From Thalassospira sp. TSL5-1 (GTDB taxonomy: Bacteria > Pseudomonadota > Alphaproteobacteria > Rhodospirillales > Thalassospiraceae), in contig NZ_KV880641.1 in NCBI RefSeq assembly GCF_001907695.1, positions 62,001 to 126,000 on the forward strand: 64,000 bases of DNA. Reading direction: 5' to 3'. Positions 8,736 to 17,568 of this stretch are shown one piece after another. Position 1 is the first letter of the stretch; each line of letters opens with the position of its first letter. The translations under genes were made by a program, and so were the position numbers. The notes beneath the pieces were generated by a model that made no database searches, was not told the origin of the DNA, and saw only the letters and a list, made by a program, of their open reading frames with translations.

Positions 8736-9614
8736 ATGGATAGTGATCTTCTGCGCAGCTTTGTTTCCTTTGCCGAATGCGGCAGTTTTAACCGCGCGGC
8801 AGACCGTGTGGGCCGCACGCCATCGGCCTTTTCGATGCAAATGAAGCGGCTGGAAGAGACACTCGATCAGAAACTGTTCACCCGTGAAGGCCGCAATGTC
8901 GTGCTGACCAACGAGGGGATTACCTTTGTGGGTTATGCAAGGCGCATTTTATCGCTACAGGAGGAAGCCCGCGAAAGCATACGCGGCGAGACACTTTCCC
9001 GCCCCATCCGCATTGGCTGCCCGGACGATTATGCCGAAAAAATTCTGCCCGTGGTATTGCGTGCGATCAGCGAAATCCACCCCACAGCACAGTTTTTCAT
9101 TTCGGTTAATCCGACAATTATTTTACGGCGCATGGTCGATCAGGGCGAACTGGATCTGAGCATTATCAGCCGGTCGGAAAAAGGCGAGGAAGGCTATTTC
9201 CTGCATCTTGAAACCGGGGTTTGGGTGACATCACCGATCCATCAGCAACACCTTGAGGACCCTTTGCGCCTGGTATTACCGGCGGAAGACTGCAAATTTC
9301 ACGCCTGGGCGATTGACGCCATTTCCAAATCGGACCGCCCCTTCCGGCTGATGGCAACAACGCGGCAGGCCGCATCGCTGTTACATCTGGTCCGCGACGG
9401 TTTGGGGGTTGCCGCCCTGGCCGCCATTTCCGTAAGTGACGGGTTGCAGATATTGGATCATCAGGATGGTTTCCCACCCCTGCCCGCCGTGGGCATTGCC
9501 CTTTTAATCAATGAAGCGGCCCATCCGCTGGTTAATCGGCAACTTGCCAGCACCATCCAGCATCGTGTAAGCACCACCTTTGCCGCCCGTGCAACCACGC
9601 GCAAAACGGCCTGA
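8736..9614 (+). CDS. LysR-family transcriptional regulator
   Basis: A 292-residue regulator. The N-terminal winged helix-turn-helix (residues 1-60) is classical: LLRSFVSFAECGSFNRAADRVGRTPSAFSMQMKRLEETLDQKLFTREGR. A substrate-binding domain follows from about 88 (RPIRIGCPDDYAEKILP) to 280. The ligand is unknown. It is divergent from the GST gene and so likely controls that gene and itself. DUF1636 lies 52 bases downstream on the same strand and could be cotranscribed. Confidence 0.92.
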   Translation: MDSDLLRSFVSFAECGSFNRAADRVGRTPSAFSMQMKRLEETLDQKLFTREGRNVVLTNEGITFVGYARRILSLQEEARESIRGETLSRPIRIGCPDDYAEKILPVVLRAISEIHPTAQFFISVNPTIILRRMVDQGELDLSIISRSEKGEEGYFLHLETGVWVTSPIHQQHLEDPLRLVLPAEDCKFHAWAIDAISKSDRPFRLMATTRQAASLLHLVRDGLGVAALAAISVSDGLQILDHQDGFPPLPAVGIALLINEAAHPLVNRQLASTIQHRVSTTFAARATTRKTA

Positions 9615-9665
9615 TGACGAACAGACCATTCCGTCTGCCGACAAACGAACCGAAAGCACCCATAA

Positions 9666-10043
9666 ATGCCCGCCAAAACCCGCCTTCATGTTTGCATCAC
9701 CTGCCGGACATCAGATTCGACAGTAAACGGCAACCAGAATGACGCACGCGACGGCAAAATCCTGCTTGATGCTCTGGTCAAAAACCAGAAAAGCAGCGCG
9801 GATGTTGAAATTGTGCCGGTAGAATGTCTGAGCAATTGCAAATCGGGCTGTTCGCTGGCGTTAAATGCCGCAGGCAAATGGGGTTATGTATACGGTCATT
9901 TAAACCCGGATGTGCATCACGAGGATATTTTGAAACTTGCCACGGCCTATGCACAAAGCGACGACGGCATTGTCCCCTGGCGCGAACGGCCCGAAGGGGT
10001 TCGCCGTAATGTCATTGCCCGCATTCCGCCCATCCGTTCCTGA
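9666..10043 (+). CDS. DUF1636 family putative metal/Fe-S binding protein
   Basis: A 125-residue protein with five cysteines spaced as in DUF1636: C10-x2-C13, then C54, C58 and C62 (ECLSNCKSGCSLAL). The arrangement resembles thioredoxin-fold 2Fe-2S ferredoxins, so metal or cluster binding is likely; no enzymatic role is established. In other alphaproteobacteria the family is often found near cobalamin or metal-related genes, but here it stands between a LysR gene and a convergent binding-protein gene. Its TGA directly abuts the stop codon of the opposite-strand gene with no gap. Confidence 0.8.
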   Translation: MPAKTRLHVCITCRTSDSTVNGNQNDARDGKILLDALVKNQKSSADVEIVPVECLSNCKSGCSLALNAAGKWGYVYGHLNPDVHHEDILKLATAYAQSDDGIVPWRERPEGVRRNVIARIPPIRS

Positions 10044-10829
10044 TCAGGGCAAAATACCCCGATGCCAGCGTGACCATAAAGGTGCGATCTGGTTTTCAGC
10101 GCGCAAGTCATCCAGATAACCATCAAAATGCGCAACCGTGATCGGGGCGTTGTGCGAAATCACGGCGACAAGCGGATAGCTGTTCTCGGCCTGCGGACCA
10201 ATGGCAATTTTCTCGCCCATATCACGCACCTGCCGAAATTTTTGCGACATGAACCCCGCCGATAAAATACCAACATCGGCATCTTTGCGGATCACGGCTT
10301 CCAGAACTTCTTCTTCGTTATATAGCAGAGAAATATTCAAAATCCGCTCAAGTTCTTGCGGATCATCAACAAAATTGACCAGGCGATAATGAAAGCCCAG
10401 CACCCCGGCAAGACTGTATTCCAAAATATCCTGAAAATAGCGCGGACCATAAACATTCTCGCGCCGGGCAACCAGCAAATCGGATTCGTGGACAATCGGT
10501 TTTGAAAAACCAACCGCCCGACCCGACCAGTTCCAATTCGGATTTTCCAGCAAAATCATATCGACATTGCCCGCCGCCAAATCCTGGTAACGACGCCTGG
10601 AAGAGGTCTCAACAGCGACGAATTTAAAATTGTCCTGAACGCGATTAAGCCTATCTAACAAGTCATGGGCAAAGCCTGCCTGCGCACCATCCTGATAAAA
10701 ATGAATGACACTATATTCGTAAACCCCAACCATGACATTGGTGCGATACTGCGCCTGCGCTGGCTGTGCTGCAAAAACAATCGCAGCCACACACAAGAAA
10801 TGAAAAAGCAACCTGTCCATGATCTTCAT
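10044..10829 (-). CDS. Periplasmic solute-binding protein, family 3 type (second)
   Basis: A 261-residue secreted protein with a signal peptide (hydrophobic about 8-22, cleavage near AQPAQAQ). The mature part resembles family 3 extracellular solute-binding proteins: VGVYEYSVIHFYQDG..GFAHDLLDRLN, then YQDLAAGNVDMILLENPNW, then a domain-crossing stretch. It lacks a neighbouring permease, like the other such protein near the window start, so it may be a sensor or serve a distant transporter. Some divergence from amino-acid binders suggests an unusual ligand. The ATG at 10829 is the natural start. Confidence 0.75.
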   Translation of the reverse strand: MKIMDRLLFHFLCVAAIVFAAQPAQAQYRTNVMVGVYEYSVIHFYQDGAQAGFAHDLLDRLNRVQDNFKFVAVETSSRRRYQDLAAGNVDMILLENPNWNWSGRAVGFSKPIVHESDLLVARRENVYGPRYFQDILEYSLAGVLGFHYRLVNFVDDPQELERILNISLLYNEEEVLEAVIRKDADVGILSAGFMSQKFRQVRDMGEKIAIGPQAENSYPLVAVISHNAPITVAHFDGYLDDLRAENQIAPLWSRWHRGILP

Positions 10830-11055
10830 ATGCCAGACAATCTGTATTGGACTCTAATGTCTCTTGATAAAGTGGCATCCCACCGCCGCAGCGGCAAAAT
10901 GACAAAGGGCATTGTGCGCCATTGTACGCCTAAGCCCGTAAAACTGCCACCTTCGTAATATCCTGGAACATCCTGCCGGCCAGCGGGAAATACCGCCATT
11001 CCCCTGCCCGGCAAACGCACACGCCCTGTTGCACAACGGCCCGCATCGCTTTCCG

Positions 11056-11982
11056 TCAAATCTTTCTTGCAACCCAGCTTTCAAGCAAATACCGCGCAAT
11101 TGAAATTTCACGCGGCAAGTGGATACCACGATTGCCAAGATCGTGCACTTCGGTGCGCGGCACCCACATGGCATATTCGATCTCGTTATCATCAATTACG
11201 ATATCGGTTGTTTCCGCCTCGCAAATAAAACCCAGCATGAGCGAGCCTGGGAAAGGCCAGGGCTGGGAGGCGATATAGCGTGGCATTTTGGTACGAATGC
11301 CGACTTCTTCAAACACCTCGCGCTGGACCGCCTGTTCCAGGGTTTCGCCCGGTTCGACAAAACCGGCCAGAACCGATACCATATCAGGCAGAAATTGCGG
11401 CGAACGGGCCAGCAATACATGGTCATCGTGATGCACCAGCATGATCACCGCCGGGTCCGTGCGCGGAAAATGCACGGTCCCACAGGCCGGATTGGAACAT
11501 TGCAGGCGATACCCGGCTTCCTGGACCAGATTGGGATGACCACACACCCCGCAAAACCTATGTCGCGACTGCCATAAAAACAGGGCACGCGCCTGGGCGG
11601 CCAGGGCGGCATCATCATGCGACAGGGCGGCCATGCGGGTACGTATATCGCCAAAGGCCCCGTTCAAAATGATGGCGGCCTGGTCACGGTCCGCTTCTAG
11701 CGGCGACACATCAAGGGCCAGCACCGGCGCATTTTGATAGCGCCCCAAATAGGCCCAATTGGCCGCTTCATGATCAAAATCCAGCTGCAACAGGCGTGCC
11801 GCATCCAGCAGGACAATTTCATGTTCGCCGCTTTCTTCTGGCCGAACAAACAGCGGATCACCGCCATGACACACCAGAATACGGACATGAGATTCCCGTA
11901 AAACCTGCTGACGCCAGCGCAAAGACGCCCGAATTTCAGCGTCGCGGTCCAACCCGACAGACGCATAAAACAACTGTTCCAT
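11056..11982 (-). CDS. nudC: NAD+/NADH diphosphatase (Nudix, NudC type)
   Basis: NudC cleaves NADH or NAD+ to NMN(H) and AMP, and in E. coli also removes NAD caps from RNA. The 308-residue protein has the full layout: an N-terminal NADH-pyrophosphatase-like region, a zinc ribbon (C144-x2-C147 and C162-x4-C167), the Nudix box GFVEPGET..QAV.REVFEEVGI at 207-229, and the NADH-specific SQPWPFP motif at 239-245. Catalytic Glu residues are present. It is a stand-alone gene between the binding protein and ffs. ATG at 11982. Confidence 0.95.
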   Translation of the reverse strand: MEQLFYASVGLDRDAEIRASLRWRQQVLRESHVRILVCHGGDPLFVRPEESGEHEIVLLDAARLLQLDFDHEAANWAYLGRYQNAPVLALDVSPLEADRDQAAIILNGAFGDIRTRMAALSHDDAALAAQARALFLWQSRHRFCGVCGHPNLVQEAGYRLQCSNPACGTVHFPRTDPAVIMLVHHDDHVLLARSPQFLPDMVSVLAGFVEPGETLEQAVQREVFEEVGIRTKMPRYIASQPWPFPGSLMLGFICEAETTDIVIDDNEIEYAMWVPRTEVHDLGNRGIHLPREISIARYLLESWVARKI

Positions 11983-12144
11983 TTATAACCTGTAATCTTT
12001 GGCCAGGATCGACGGGGACGTCGCGGCCTCTGAACTGAATTTTGCCGACATTAAACCGCCAGCCTGCCCGAGGCAAAGGACGAACAGCACGATGACAAAA
12101 AATCGCAATCGCCCCTTGCGTTTTTAAACGCCCTGCGCGATATA

Positions 12145-12249
12145 GGGGGCGAGAGGCTGGTCGTGGACGGACCGCTCGCCAACCCGGTCAGGACCGGAAG
12201 GTAGCAGCCGTAACGAGTTTTTCCGGGTCGCGGTCCAGTCTCTCACCCT
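12145..12249 (+). ncRNA. ffs: Signal recognition particle RNA, small (4.5S) type
   Basis: The conserved SRP domain IV core is present: GGTCAGGACCGGAAGG (from 12186), then TAGCAGCC. The 5' arm GGGGCGAGAGGCTGG pairs with 3' CCAGTCTCTCACCC, giving the long rod of a short SRP RNA. The RNA binds Ffh and targets nascent membrane proteins. The ends are estimated from the outer helix; a T-rich CTTTTCCCC tail follows. In many alphaproteobacteria ffs is just upstream of dnaX, as here, with two unknown ORFs between. Confidence 0.95.
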
Positions 12250-12454
12250 TTTCCCCTCCAAATCATCATCCGCCCCGCACTGATTTTTGATCAGCCTGTT
12301 TGCCTGCCTTTAACCAATCAATACGAAGCCAGAAAGGCGGCAGCATGCCCGTGTAAGCATCCTGCGTTTTCCGGAAACATGCGATGCAGGATGAAAAGGG
12401 CATCACGAAAACAGCCCGCTTTCGTCCTGAAGCGCATCGCAAAAGGAGAAAAAC

Positions 12455-12889
12455 ATGCGGCACCTTACAGCAAAACTGACGGCTTCCTGCTTGCTTGCCA
12501 TTGCCTTTATGACAACCCCGGCACTGGCTGACGTTGACATTTATCGTGGCGTGGACGCCAAGCAAAATGGCAGGGCAACGCTTTCGCCCAGCCAATTCAA
12601 CTTCAACCCGGATCTTTCCACATTCAACGATCCAGCACTTGCCCCGGTACATAAAAGTTGCAACTTTCGTTTTACCGTGACACTGGCAGATGATCCCGAA
12701 GTGGGGGATAGTGGACCTGTTGTCGGTCTGGAGGGCTATACTGCCACATACGACAATAACCCCGAAGGCCATTGGGGTATTGCTCATCCCGCCAATGTAA
12801 ACGCGGACGAGGCCAAAGCAGCAGTTTCCCTGTACGCCCAGGCCAATCGCGGCCGGGTCGTGAACGGTACACAGAATAACTGCAATTGA
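12455..12889 (+). CDS. Secreted protein of unknown function
   Basis: A 144-residue protein not recognised. It has a good Sec signal peptide (hydrophobic core LTASCLLAIAFMTT, cleavage after ALA near residue 25). The mature part is about 119 residues, acidic, with two cysteines (CNFRF and the C-terminal NNCN) that could form a disulfide. A strong AAAAGGAGAAAA ribosome-binding site precedes the ATG. The next unknown ORF starts 13 bases after its stop, so the two are probably cotranscribed. They are inserted between ffs and dnaX. Real gene: likely. Function: unknown. Confidence 0.65.
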   Translation: MRHLTAKLTASCLLAIAFMTTPALADVDIYRGVDAKQNGRATLSPSQFNFNPDLSTFNDPALAPVHKSCNFRFTVTLADDPEVGDSGPVVGLEGYTATYDNNPEGHWGIAHPANVNADEAKAAVSLYAQANRGRVVNGTQNNCN

Positions 12890-12902
12890 TGGAAACACCC
12901 CC

Positions 12903-13460
12903 ATGACCATACGCCATCTCGCCTGTCAATTTAACCCTGATGCCGTGAAAAGCGAGATGGCGTCCTGGTTGCGCCTGCCCTTGTCAAAGCGCCAAACGGC
13001 ATTGCGCCACGTAATGGCGGACCCACTTGTCGAACCCGTCCTGGATGCCTTGCGCGTCGATACAGATATCGCAAACCGCAATATCAACACGGCGTATGGG
13101 GCACTCCTGGCGTCGCTTCGATCGTTCGCCGCCATACCGGGCCTGTCCGACAGCGACTTAACACCGCTGATCGACTGGTTGAATCTGGATAAAACCGCCT
13201 TGTGCCCCACCAGCACCAACCCGGCACGGGGGCGAAAAATTGACGATGCCCTGTTTAACGATTTAACAGCCCCGTCTATCGCCAGTGATGACACCATGCC
13301 CGAACAGGCCGGAATTCTGCTGCCGCGCGATGTTGCGGCCCTAGGGCAATTTCTGTCAACATCGCTTGCCATCAGTGACCCGACACGTCAGGCGACACAT
13401 GAAATGCTTGCCAACATTACGACGGATAAAAACGGCTTGCTGGTTATCATTGACCAGTAA
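12903..13460 (+). CDS. Hypothetical protein paired with the secreted ORF
   Basis: A 185-residue protein without recognisable motifs or signal peptide; predicted mainly helical and cytoplasmic. A leucine-rich N-terminal half (ASWLRLPLSKRQTALRHVM, then LLASLRSFAAIPGLSDSDL) precedes a more polar C-terminal half. It starts 13 bases after the upstream secreted-protein ORF, so translation may be coupled. A secreted protein and a cytoplasmic partner in one operon can suggest effector/immunity, but nothing in the sequence supports that choice over others. Confidence 0.6.
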   Translation: MTIRHLACQFNPDAVKSEMASWLRLPLSKRQTALRHVMADPLVEPVLDALRVDTDIANRNINTAYGALLASLRSFAAIPGLSDSDLTPLIDWLNLDKTALCPTSTNPARGRKIDDALFNDLTAPSIASDDTMPEQAGILLPRDVAALGQFLSTSLAISDPTRQATHEMLANITTDKNGLLVIIDQ

Positions 13461-13646
13461 AACACAACCCAACCTGATCATGCGATGCTGGCAGCCCACC
13501 ACATTCACCCTATATGTGCCCGGTAAGCACGCCATATGGCGCGGCATAACGGCAAATACGGCATGAAGAACATATCTGCCCTTTGCCCGCGCCGCCGGAT
13601 GCTGCTAAAACACAAGCGCGCACCATAAACTTGCCGGACCGGATGA

Positions 13647-15467
13647 ATGACGGATCAGAACCAGACCGCCAGCCCAGATCAAGCAGCCGCCCCTGAAACA
13701 GCCAAAAGCGAATATCAGGTGCTGGCCCGCAAATATCGCCCGAAATCGTTCGACGAGCTGATCGGACACGGGCCGATGGTCAAGACCCTTTCCAACGCCC
13801 TGGAAAGCGGCCGACTTGCACATGCCTTCATTCTGACCGGGGTGCGCGGCATTGGTAAAACAACGACTGCCCGTATTATTGCCCGCGCGTTAAACTGCAT
13901 CGGCCCTGATGGCAAGGGCGGCCCCACCATTGAACCCTGTGGGGTGTGCCAGCATTGCCGCGCCATTGCCGAAGACCGCGATGTGGACGTGATGGAAATG
14001 GACGCCGCGTCACGCACCGGTGTGGATGACATTCGCGAACTGATCGAGGGTGTGCGTTACCGCCCCACCGCCGCGCGTTACAAGATTTACATCATCGACG
14101 AAGTGCACATGCTGTCAAAAAGTGCGTTTAACGCGCTGTTGAAAACGCTGGAAGAACCGCCAGAGCATGTGAAATTCATTTTCGCGACCACCGAAATTCG
14201 CAAAATTCCCATTACCGTGCTGTCGCGCTGCCAGCGGTTTGACTTGCGCCGAGTGCAGACCGATGAACTGGTCGCCCATTACCGGCGCATTGCCGGGCTG
14301 GAAAATGCCGAGATCGAAGACGAGGCCCTGGCCCTGATCGCGCGTGCAGCCGATGGATCGGTCCGTGATGGCATGAGCCTGCTGGATCAGGCAATTTCGC
14401 ACGGTGCGGGCAAAGTCACCACCCAGCAGGTGCGTGACATGCTGGGTCTTTCCGACCGGTCGCGCATTTTCGATTTGTTTGATCTGACCATGAAAGGCGA
14501 GATCAACGAAGCATTGGAGCTTTTGGGGGCGCAATATGCCCTGGGCGGCGACCCGGCGGTGATGTTGCAGGATTTACTGGACCTGACCCACTGGCTAACC
14601 CGTGTGAAACTGGCCCCTGATGCCGCCGATGACCCCGGCGTTTCGCAAATTGAACGTGAACGCGGTCGCGAAATTGCTGCCAAGCTGGCGATGCCGCAAC
14701 TTACCCGTGCCTGGCAAATGCTGCTTAAGGGCCTGGAAGAAACGCGCATTGCGCCATCGCCCATTCAGGCGGCCGAAATGATTTTGATCCGCCTGGCCTA
14801 TGCGGCAGAAATGCCCTCGCCGGGTGATTTGATCAAAAAGCTGAAATCGGGCCTGAATGGCCCGCAAGCCGGTAATGGCGGCCCGGCGGGTGGTGGCAAT
14901 GGCGGCAGCGGTGGTGGCCCGCGCATGCAGGTGGTTAATGGCGGCGGTACGGCACAGGCCGTTTCGCAGCACTATGCCCCGGCCCCCCAGCGCGCCGAAG
15001 AGCCCATCTACGCCAAAATGCCCGAAAGCCTGCAAGAGGTTGTCGCCCTGTTATCAGCCGACCGCGAAACAACCGGGCTTGCCATTCAGGTGAAGAACTA
15101 TCTTCATCTGGTGAAATTTGAAAAAGGGCGTATTGATTTCCGTCCCGCGCGCGGCGCCAATGCTGACCTTTCCAGCCAGTTGATCAAGGCCCTGAACGGC
15201 CTGACCGGCCAGCGCTGGATCGTTTCGGTATCCGAGCGCGAACAGGGTGCCCCCACCCTGAAGGAACAGGAACTTGAAGAACTGGAACAGCGCAAGGCGG
15301 ATGCCTCGCAGGACCCGCTGGTAAAGGCTGTTCTTGAAGGATTTCCGACGTCAAAAATCGTTGCGGTCCATTTACCGGCAGACCAGATGCCGGACCTGGC
15401 CGAAGGCGATGACAGCGGATCGGTTTATGATGATGCGTTTTATCTCGAAGGAGACGACGAGCTATGA
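13647..15467 (+). CDS. dnaX: DNA polymerase III subunit gamma/tau
   Basis: DnaX is the clamp-loader ATPase of the replicative polymerase. The 606-residue protein has the AAA+ module at about 20-245: Walker [10 protein letters not shown] with Lys71, four zinc cysteines (one in the ALNCIG segment, then CGVCQHC), Walker B IIDEVHML, and sensor 1/SRC box LSRCQRF. A clamp-loader collar region follows. A glycine/asparagine-rich linker (about 405-440) leads to a C-terminal tau-like domain. I see no A-AAA-AAG slippery site, so a frameshift-made gamma is not evident. The last four bases overlap the next start (ATGA), so ybaB is translationally coupled. Confidence 0.97.
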   Translation: MTDQNQTASPDQAAAPETAKSEYQVLARKYRPKSFDELIGHGPMVKTLSNALESGRLAHAFILTGVRGIGKTTTARIIARALNCIGPDGKGGPTIEPCGVCQHCRAIAEDRDVDVMEMDAASRTGVDDIRELIEGVRYRPTAARYKIYIIDEVHMLSKSAFNALLKTLEEPPEHVKFIFATTEIRKIPITVLSRCQRFDLRRVQTDELVAHYRRIAGLENAEIEDEALALIARAADGSVRDGMSLLDQAISHGAGKVTTQQVRDMLGLSDRSRIFDLFDLTMKGEINEALELLGAQYALGGDPAVMLQDLLDLTHWLTRVKLAPDAADDPGVSQIERERGREIAAKLAMPQLTRAWQMLLKGLEETRIAPSPIQAAEMILIRLAYAAEMPSPGDLIKKLKSGLNGPQAGNGGPAGGGNGGSGGGPRMQVVNGGGTAQAVSQHYAPAPQRAEEPIYAKMPESLQEVVALLSADRETTGLAIQVKNYLHLVKFEKGRIDFRPARGANADLSSQLIKALNGLTGQRWIVSVSEREQGAPTLKEQELEELEQRKADASQDPLVKAVLEGFPTSKIVAVHLPADQMPDLAEGDDSGSVYDDAFYLEGDDEL

Positions 15468-15787
15468 AGAACCTTGCAGGGATGATGAAACAAGCCCAGC
15501 AAATGCAGTCCAAAATGCAGGAAATGCAGGAACGGCTGATGGAAATGGAAGTCGAGGGGCAGTCCGGTGCCGGCATGGTTACGGTCATGCTGAATGGCAA
15601 AGGCGAAATGCGCGGCCTGAAACTGGATAAAAGCATTGTTGACCCGGAAGATGTCGAGGTCCTCGAAGACCTGATCGTGGCCGCCTATAACGATGCCAAG
15701 GTCAAGGTCGAGGCACAGGTTTCCGAAAAAATGAAAGAAGTCACCGGCGGCCTGAACCTGCCCGAAGGTTTCAAACTGCCCTTCTGA
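15464..15787 (+). CDS. YbaB/EbfC nucleoid-associated protein
   Basis: A 107-residue DNA-binding protein of the YbaB/EbfC family, which forms dimers shaped like tweezers and binds DNA as a nucleoid component. The N-terminal helix is rich in Met and Gln ([22 protein letters not shown]), followed by [24 protein letters not shown], the usual core, and a helical C-terminus ending [12 protein letters not shown]. It overlaps the dnaX stop by four bases. The dnaX-ybaB-recR order is conserved across many bacteria. Confidence 0.95.
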   Translation: MKNLAGMMKQAQQMQSKMQEMQERLMEMEVEGQSGAGMVTVMLNGKGEMRGLKLDKSIVDPEDVEVLEDLIVAAYNDAKVKVEAQVSEKMKEVTGGLNLPEGFKLPF

Positions 15788-15833
15788 TTTCGGATCGGAT
15801 ATGCCCGGCAGTTTGCCACGGCAAAAGCAAAAT

Positions 15834-15863
15834 AAAGGGCGGCATTGCGCTGCCCTTTGTTAT
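15834..15863 (+). terminator. Terminator-like hairpin between ybaB and recR
   Basis: AAAGGGCGGC (15834-15843) pairs with GCTGCCCTTT (15849-15858), one G-T wobble, 5-nt loop, followed by GTTATT. It may reduce read-through into recR; the T-tract is short. Confidence 0.55.
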
Positions 15864-15916
15864 TATGGGCAATATCTTGCATCGCATATGACCGCGTTGG
15901 AAAAACAGGGACCATC

Positions 15917-16504
15917 ATGACCGGACGGGAAATTGACAATCTGATCAAATTGCTGGCGCGTTTGCCGGGCCTTGGCCCGCGTTCGGCACGCCGCGCGGTG
16001 TTACAGATGTTGAAAAAACCCGAAACCCTGATGCTGCCGCTGGCAAAGGCCCTGGAAGATACCGCGCACGCCATGACCACCTGCCATGTCTGCGGCAATA
16101 TTGATGTAACCGATCCGTGCCATATTTGCGCCGGGGCAGGCCGCCAGCACGATATGATTTGCGTGGTCGAGGAAGTCCAGGATCTCTGGGCGCTGGAACG
16201 CGGGTCATCCTTTAAGGGGCTGTATCATGTTTTGGGCGGCACCCTGTCCCCGCTTGATGGCGTTGGCCCGGATGATTTGCGCATCGACCAGCTGGTTGCA
16301 CGCGTGCGCGATACCGGGGTTAACGAGGTTATTCTTGCCACCAACCTGACGGTCGATGGGCAAACAACAGCCCATTACATTACCGAACGGCTGATCGATA
16401 CAGGTGTAAAGGTCACGCGACTGGCGCATGGCGTGCCGGTTGGCGGGGAGCTGGATTATCTGGATGATGGTACGTTGACCGCAGCCCTGCGCGCACGCAG
16501 TTAA
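15917..16504 (+). CDS. recR: Recombination mediator protein RecR
   Basis: RecR works with RecF and RecO to load RecA at single-stranded gaps. The 195-residue protein has the N-terminal helix-hairpin-helix ([21 protein letters not shown]), a four-cysteine zinc finger ([16 protein letters not shown]), a Toprim domain ([15 protein letters not shown]) and the C-terminal [20 protein letters not shown] motif. The ATG at 15917 gives the usual N-terminus; an earlier in-frame ATG at 15845 lies in the hairpin and is rejected. Confidence 0.96.
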   Translation: MTGREIDNLIKLLARLPGLGPRSARRAVLQMLKKPETLMLPLAKALEDTAHAMTTCHVCGNIDVTDPCHICAGAGRQHDMICVVEEVQDLWALERGSSFKGLYHVLGGTLSPLDGVGPDDLRIDQLVARVRDTGVNEVILATNLTVDGQTTAHYITERLIDTGVKVTRLAHGVPVGGELDYLDDGTLTAALRARS

Positions 16505-16839
16505 GCAAAAGTCTTTTACCAAAAAAACCGGCCTCACCTGAAAACAGAGAGGCCGGGAAAAGCAAGATTGATAACATCGAGCTTGCCGGAACCCTTTTAA
16601 ACCCTGCCGCATCTCGGGGAAAATGCGTTAAGGTATGGTTCCGGCATCGGCAATAACCCGGGGAGAGCGGTTATCGCCAGGAGACACCGAAATCCGGATA
16701 AATATCAGTCCAAAATACAATTTTTCGTGCAAGCCACAGAAAGACCGGGCAAAAGGCTTGCCGCATATGTACCTTTTCGTGATACGTTGGTATTCGATAA
16801 TCTCTATCCTTACGTTACGCCTTCTCCCCTGAGGACGCA
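16505..16839. other. Intergenic region recR to crp-like gene
   Basis: 335 bases without a convincing gene. An 8-bp stem (CCGGCCTC 16528-16535 with GAGGCCGG 16549-16556) lies 24 bases after recR. Its T-tract (seven bases) is on the minus-strand side, so as a plus-strand terminator it is weak. The rest should carry the promoter of the Crp/Fnr gene; no clear FNR or CRP box was seen. Confidence 0.5.
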
Positions 16840-17568
16840 GTGAACAGTTTCACAACACCACCGCAATTCGCAAAGGTCGCCTCCCGCATTTTGGCAGGCA
16901 GCTTTTTATTTGAAGATCTTGATCCGGCCCTGCTGGAGCAGCTCTCGGAGTCCGCCACAATCAAACGGCTGGCTGATGGTGATTTGCTGTTTGAAAAAGG
17001 CGACCCGGCCGACGGACTTTATGCCGTCGAGGCCGGGAAAATTCGCATCTCCAGCCTGTCAGGTTCCGGCAAGGAGATTGTGCTGAACGTCCTAGCCCCT
17101 GGTGCGGTTTTTGGTGAAATCGCCCTGCTGGACAGCGAACCACGCACCGCAAGTGCGCGTGCAGTTGGCCCCACCCGCCTGCTTTATATTTCGCGGGAAA
17201 ATTTCTTTGAAATTTTTGACCGCGAAACCGAGCTGCGCCGCCATATCACTGCGCTTTTGTGCCGTCGCCTGCGCTGGGTCAGCGCGCTACTGGAAGATGC
17301 CAATTTTTTGGATCTGACCGCACGTTTGATCAAGCGGTTGCTTTGGCTGGCCGAACGGCATGGCGGCCCCGACCCGGAAGGCATTCGCATTGCCCTGCCA
17401 CTGTCGCAACAGGAACTGGGATATATGCTGGGCGTCACCCGTGAAGCGGTGAACAAAAAGCTGCGCGAGCTTGAAAAAGCAGGCCTGATTACACGGCGTG
17501 ATGGCCGCCTGGTCATTCGTGACAAGGACGGACTGGCAGATTTACTCGCCAATGCAAGCAAGCCCTGA
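16840..17568 (+). CDS. Crp/Fnr-family transcriptional regulator
   Basis: A 242-residue regulator starting at GTG 16840. Residues about 25-140 form a cyclic-nucleotide-binding beta-roll (GDLLFEKGDPADGLYAVEAGKIRI, then FGEIALLDSEPRTASARA, where the Glu and Arg-Thr/Ala-Ser-Ala segment matches the phosphate-binding cassette). Residues about 165-225 form a Crp-type winged helix with recognition helix VTREAVNKKLRELEKAGLI. No N-terminal Fnr cysteine cluster is present. The cassette makes cAMP or a related nucleotide a likely ligand. The gene overlaps the following nucleotide cyclase by 17 bases, which strongly suggests a ligand-maker/ligand-reader pair. Confidence 0.92.
   Translation: MNSFTTPPQFAKVASRILAGSFLFEDLDPALLEQLSESATIKRLADGDLLFEKGDPADGLYAVEAGKIRISSLSGSGKEIVLNVLAPGAVFGEIALLDSEPRTASARAVGPTRLLYISRENFFEIFDRETELRRHITALLCRRLRWVSALLEDANFLDLTARLIKRLLWLAERHGGPDPEGIRIALPLSQQELGYMLGVTREAVNKKLRELEKAGLITRRDGRLVIRDKDGLADLLANASKP

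Noticed and set aside
14831..14840. Possible dnaX programmed frameshift site
   Set aside because: Only C-AAA-AAG is present, not A-AAA-AAG; no clear downstream stem or short gamma stop follows.
16635..16832. Short frame of 65 codons before the crp-like gene
   Set aside because: No ribosome-binding site and no coding-like pattern; overlaps the promoter region.
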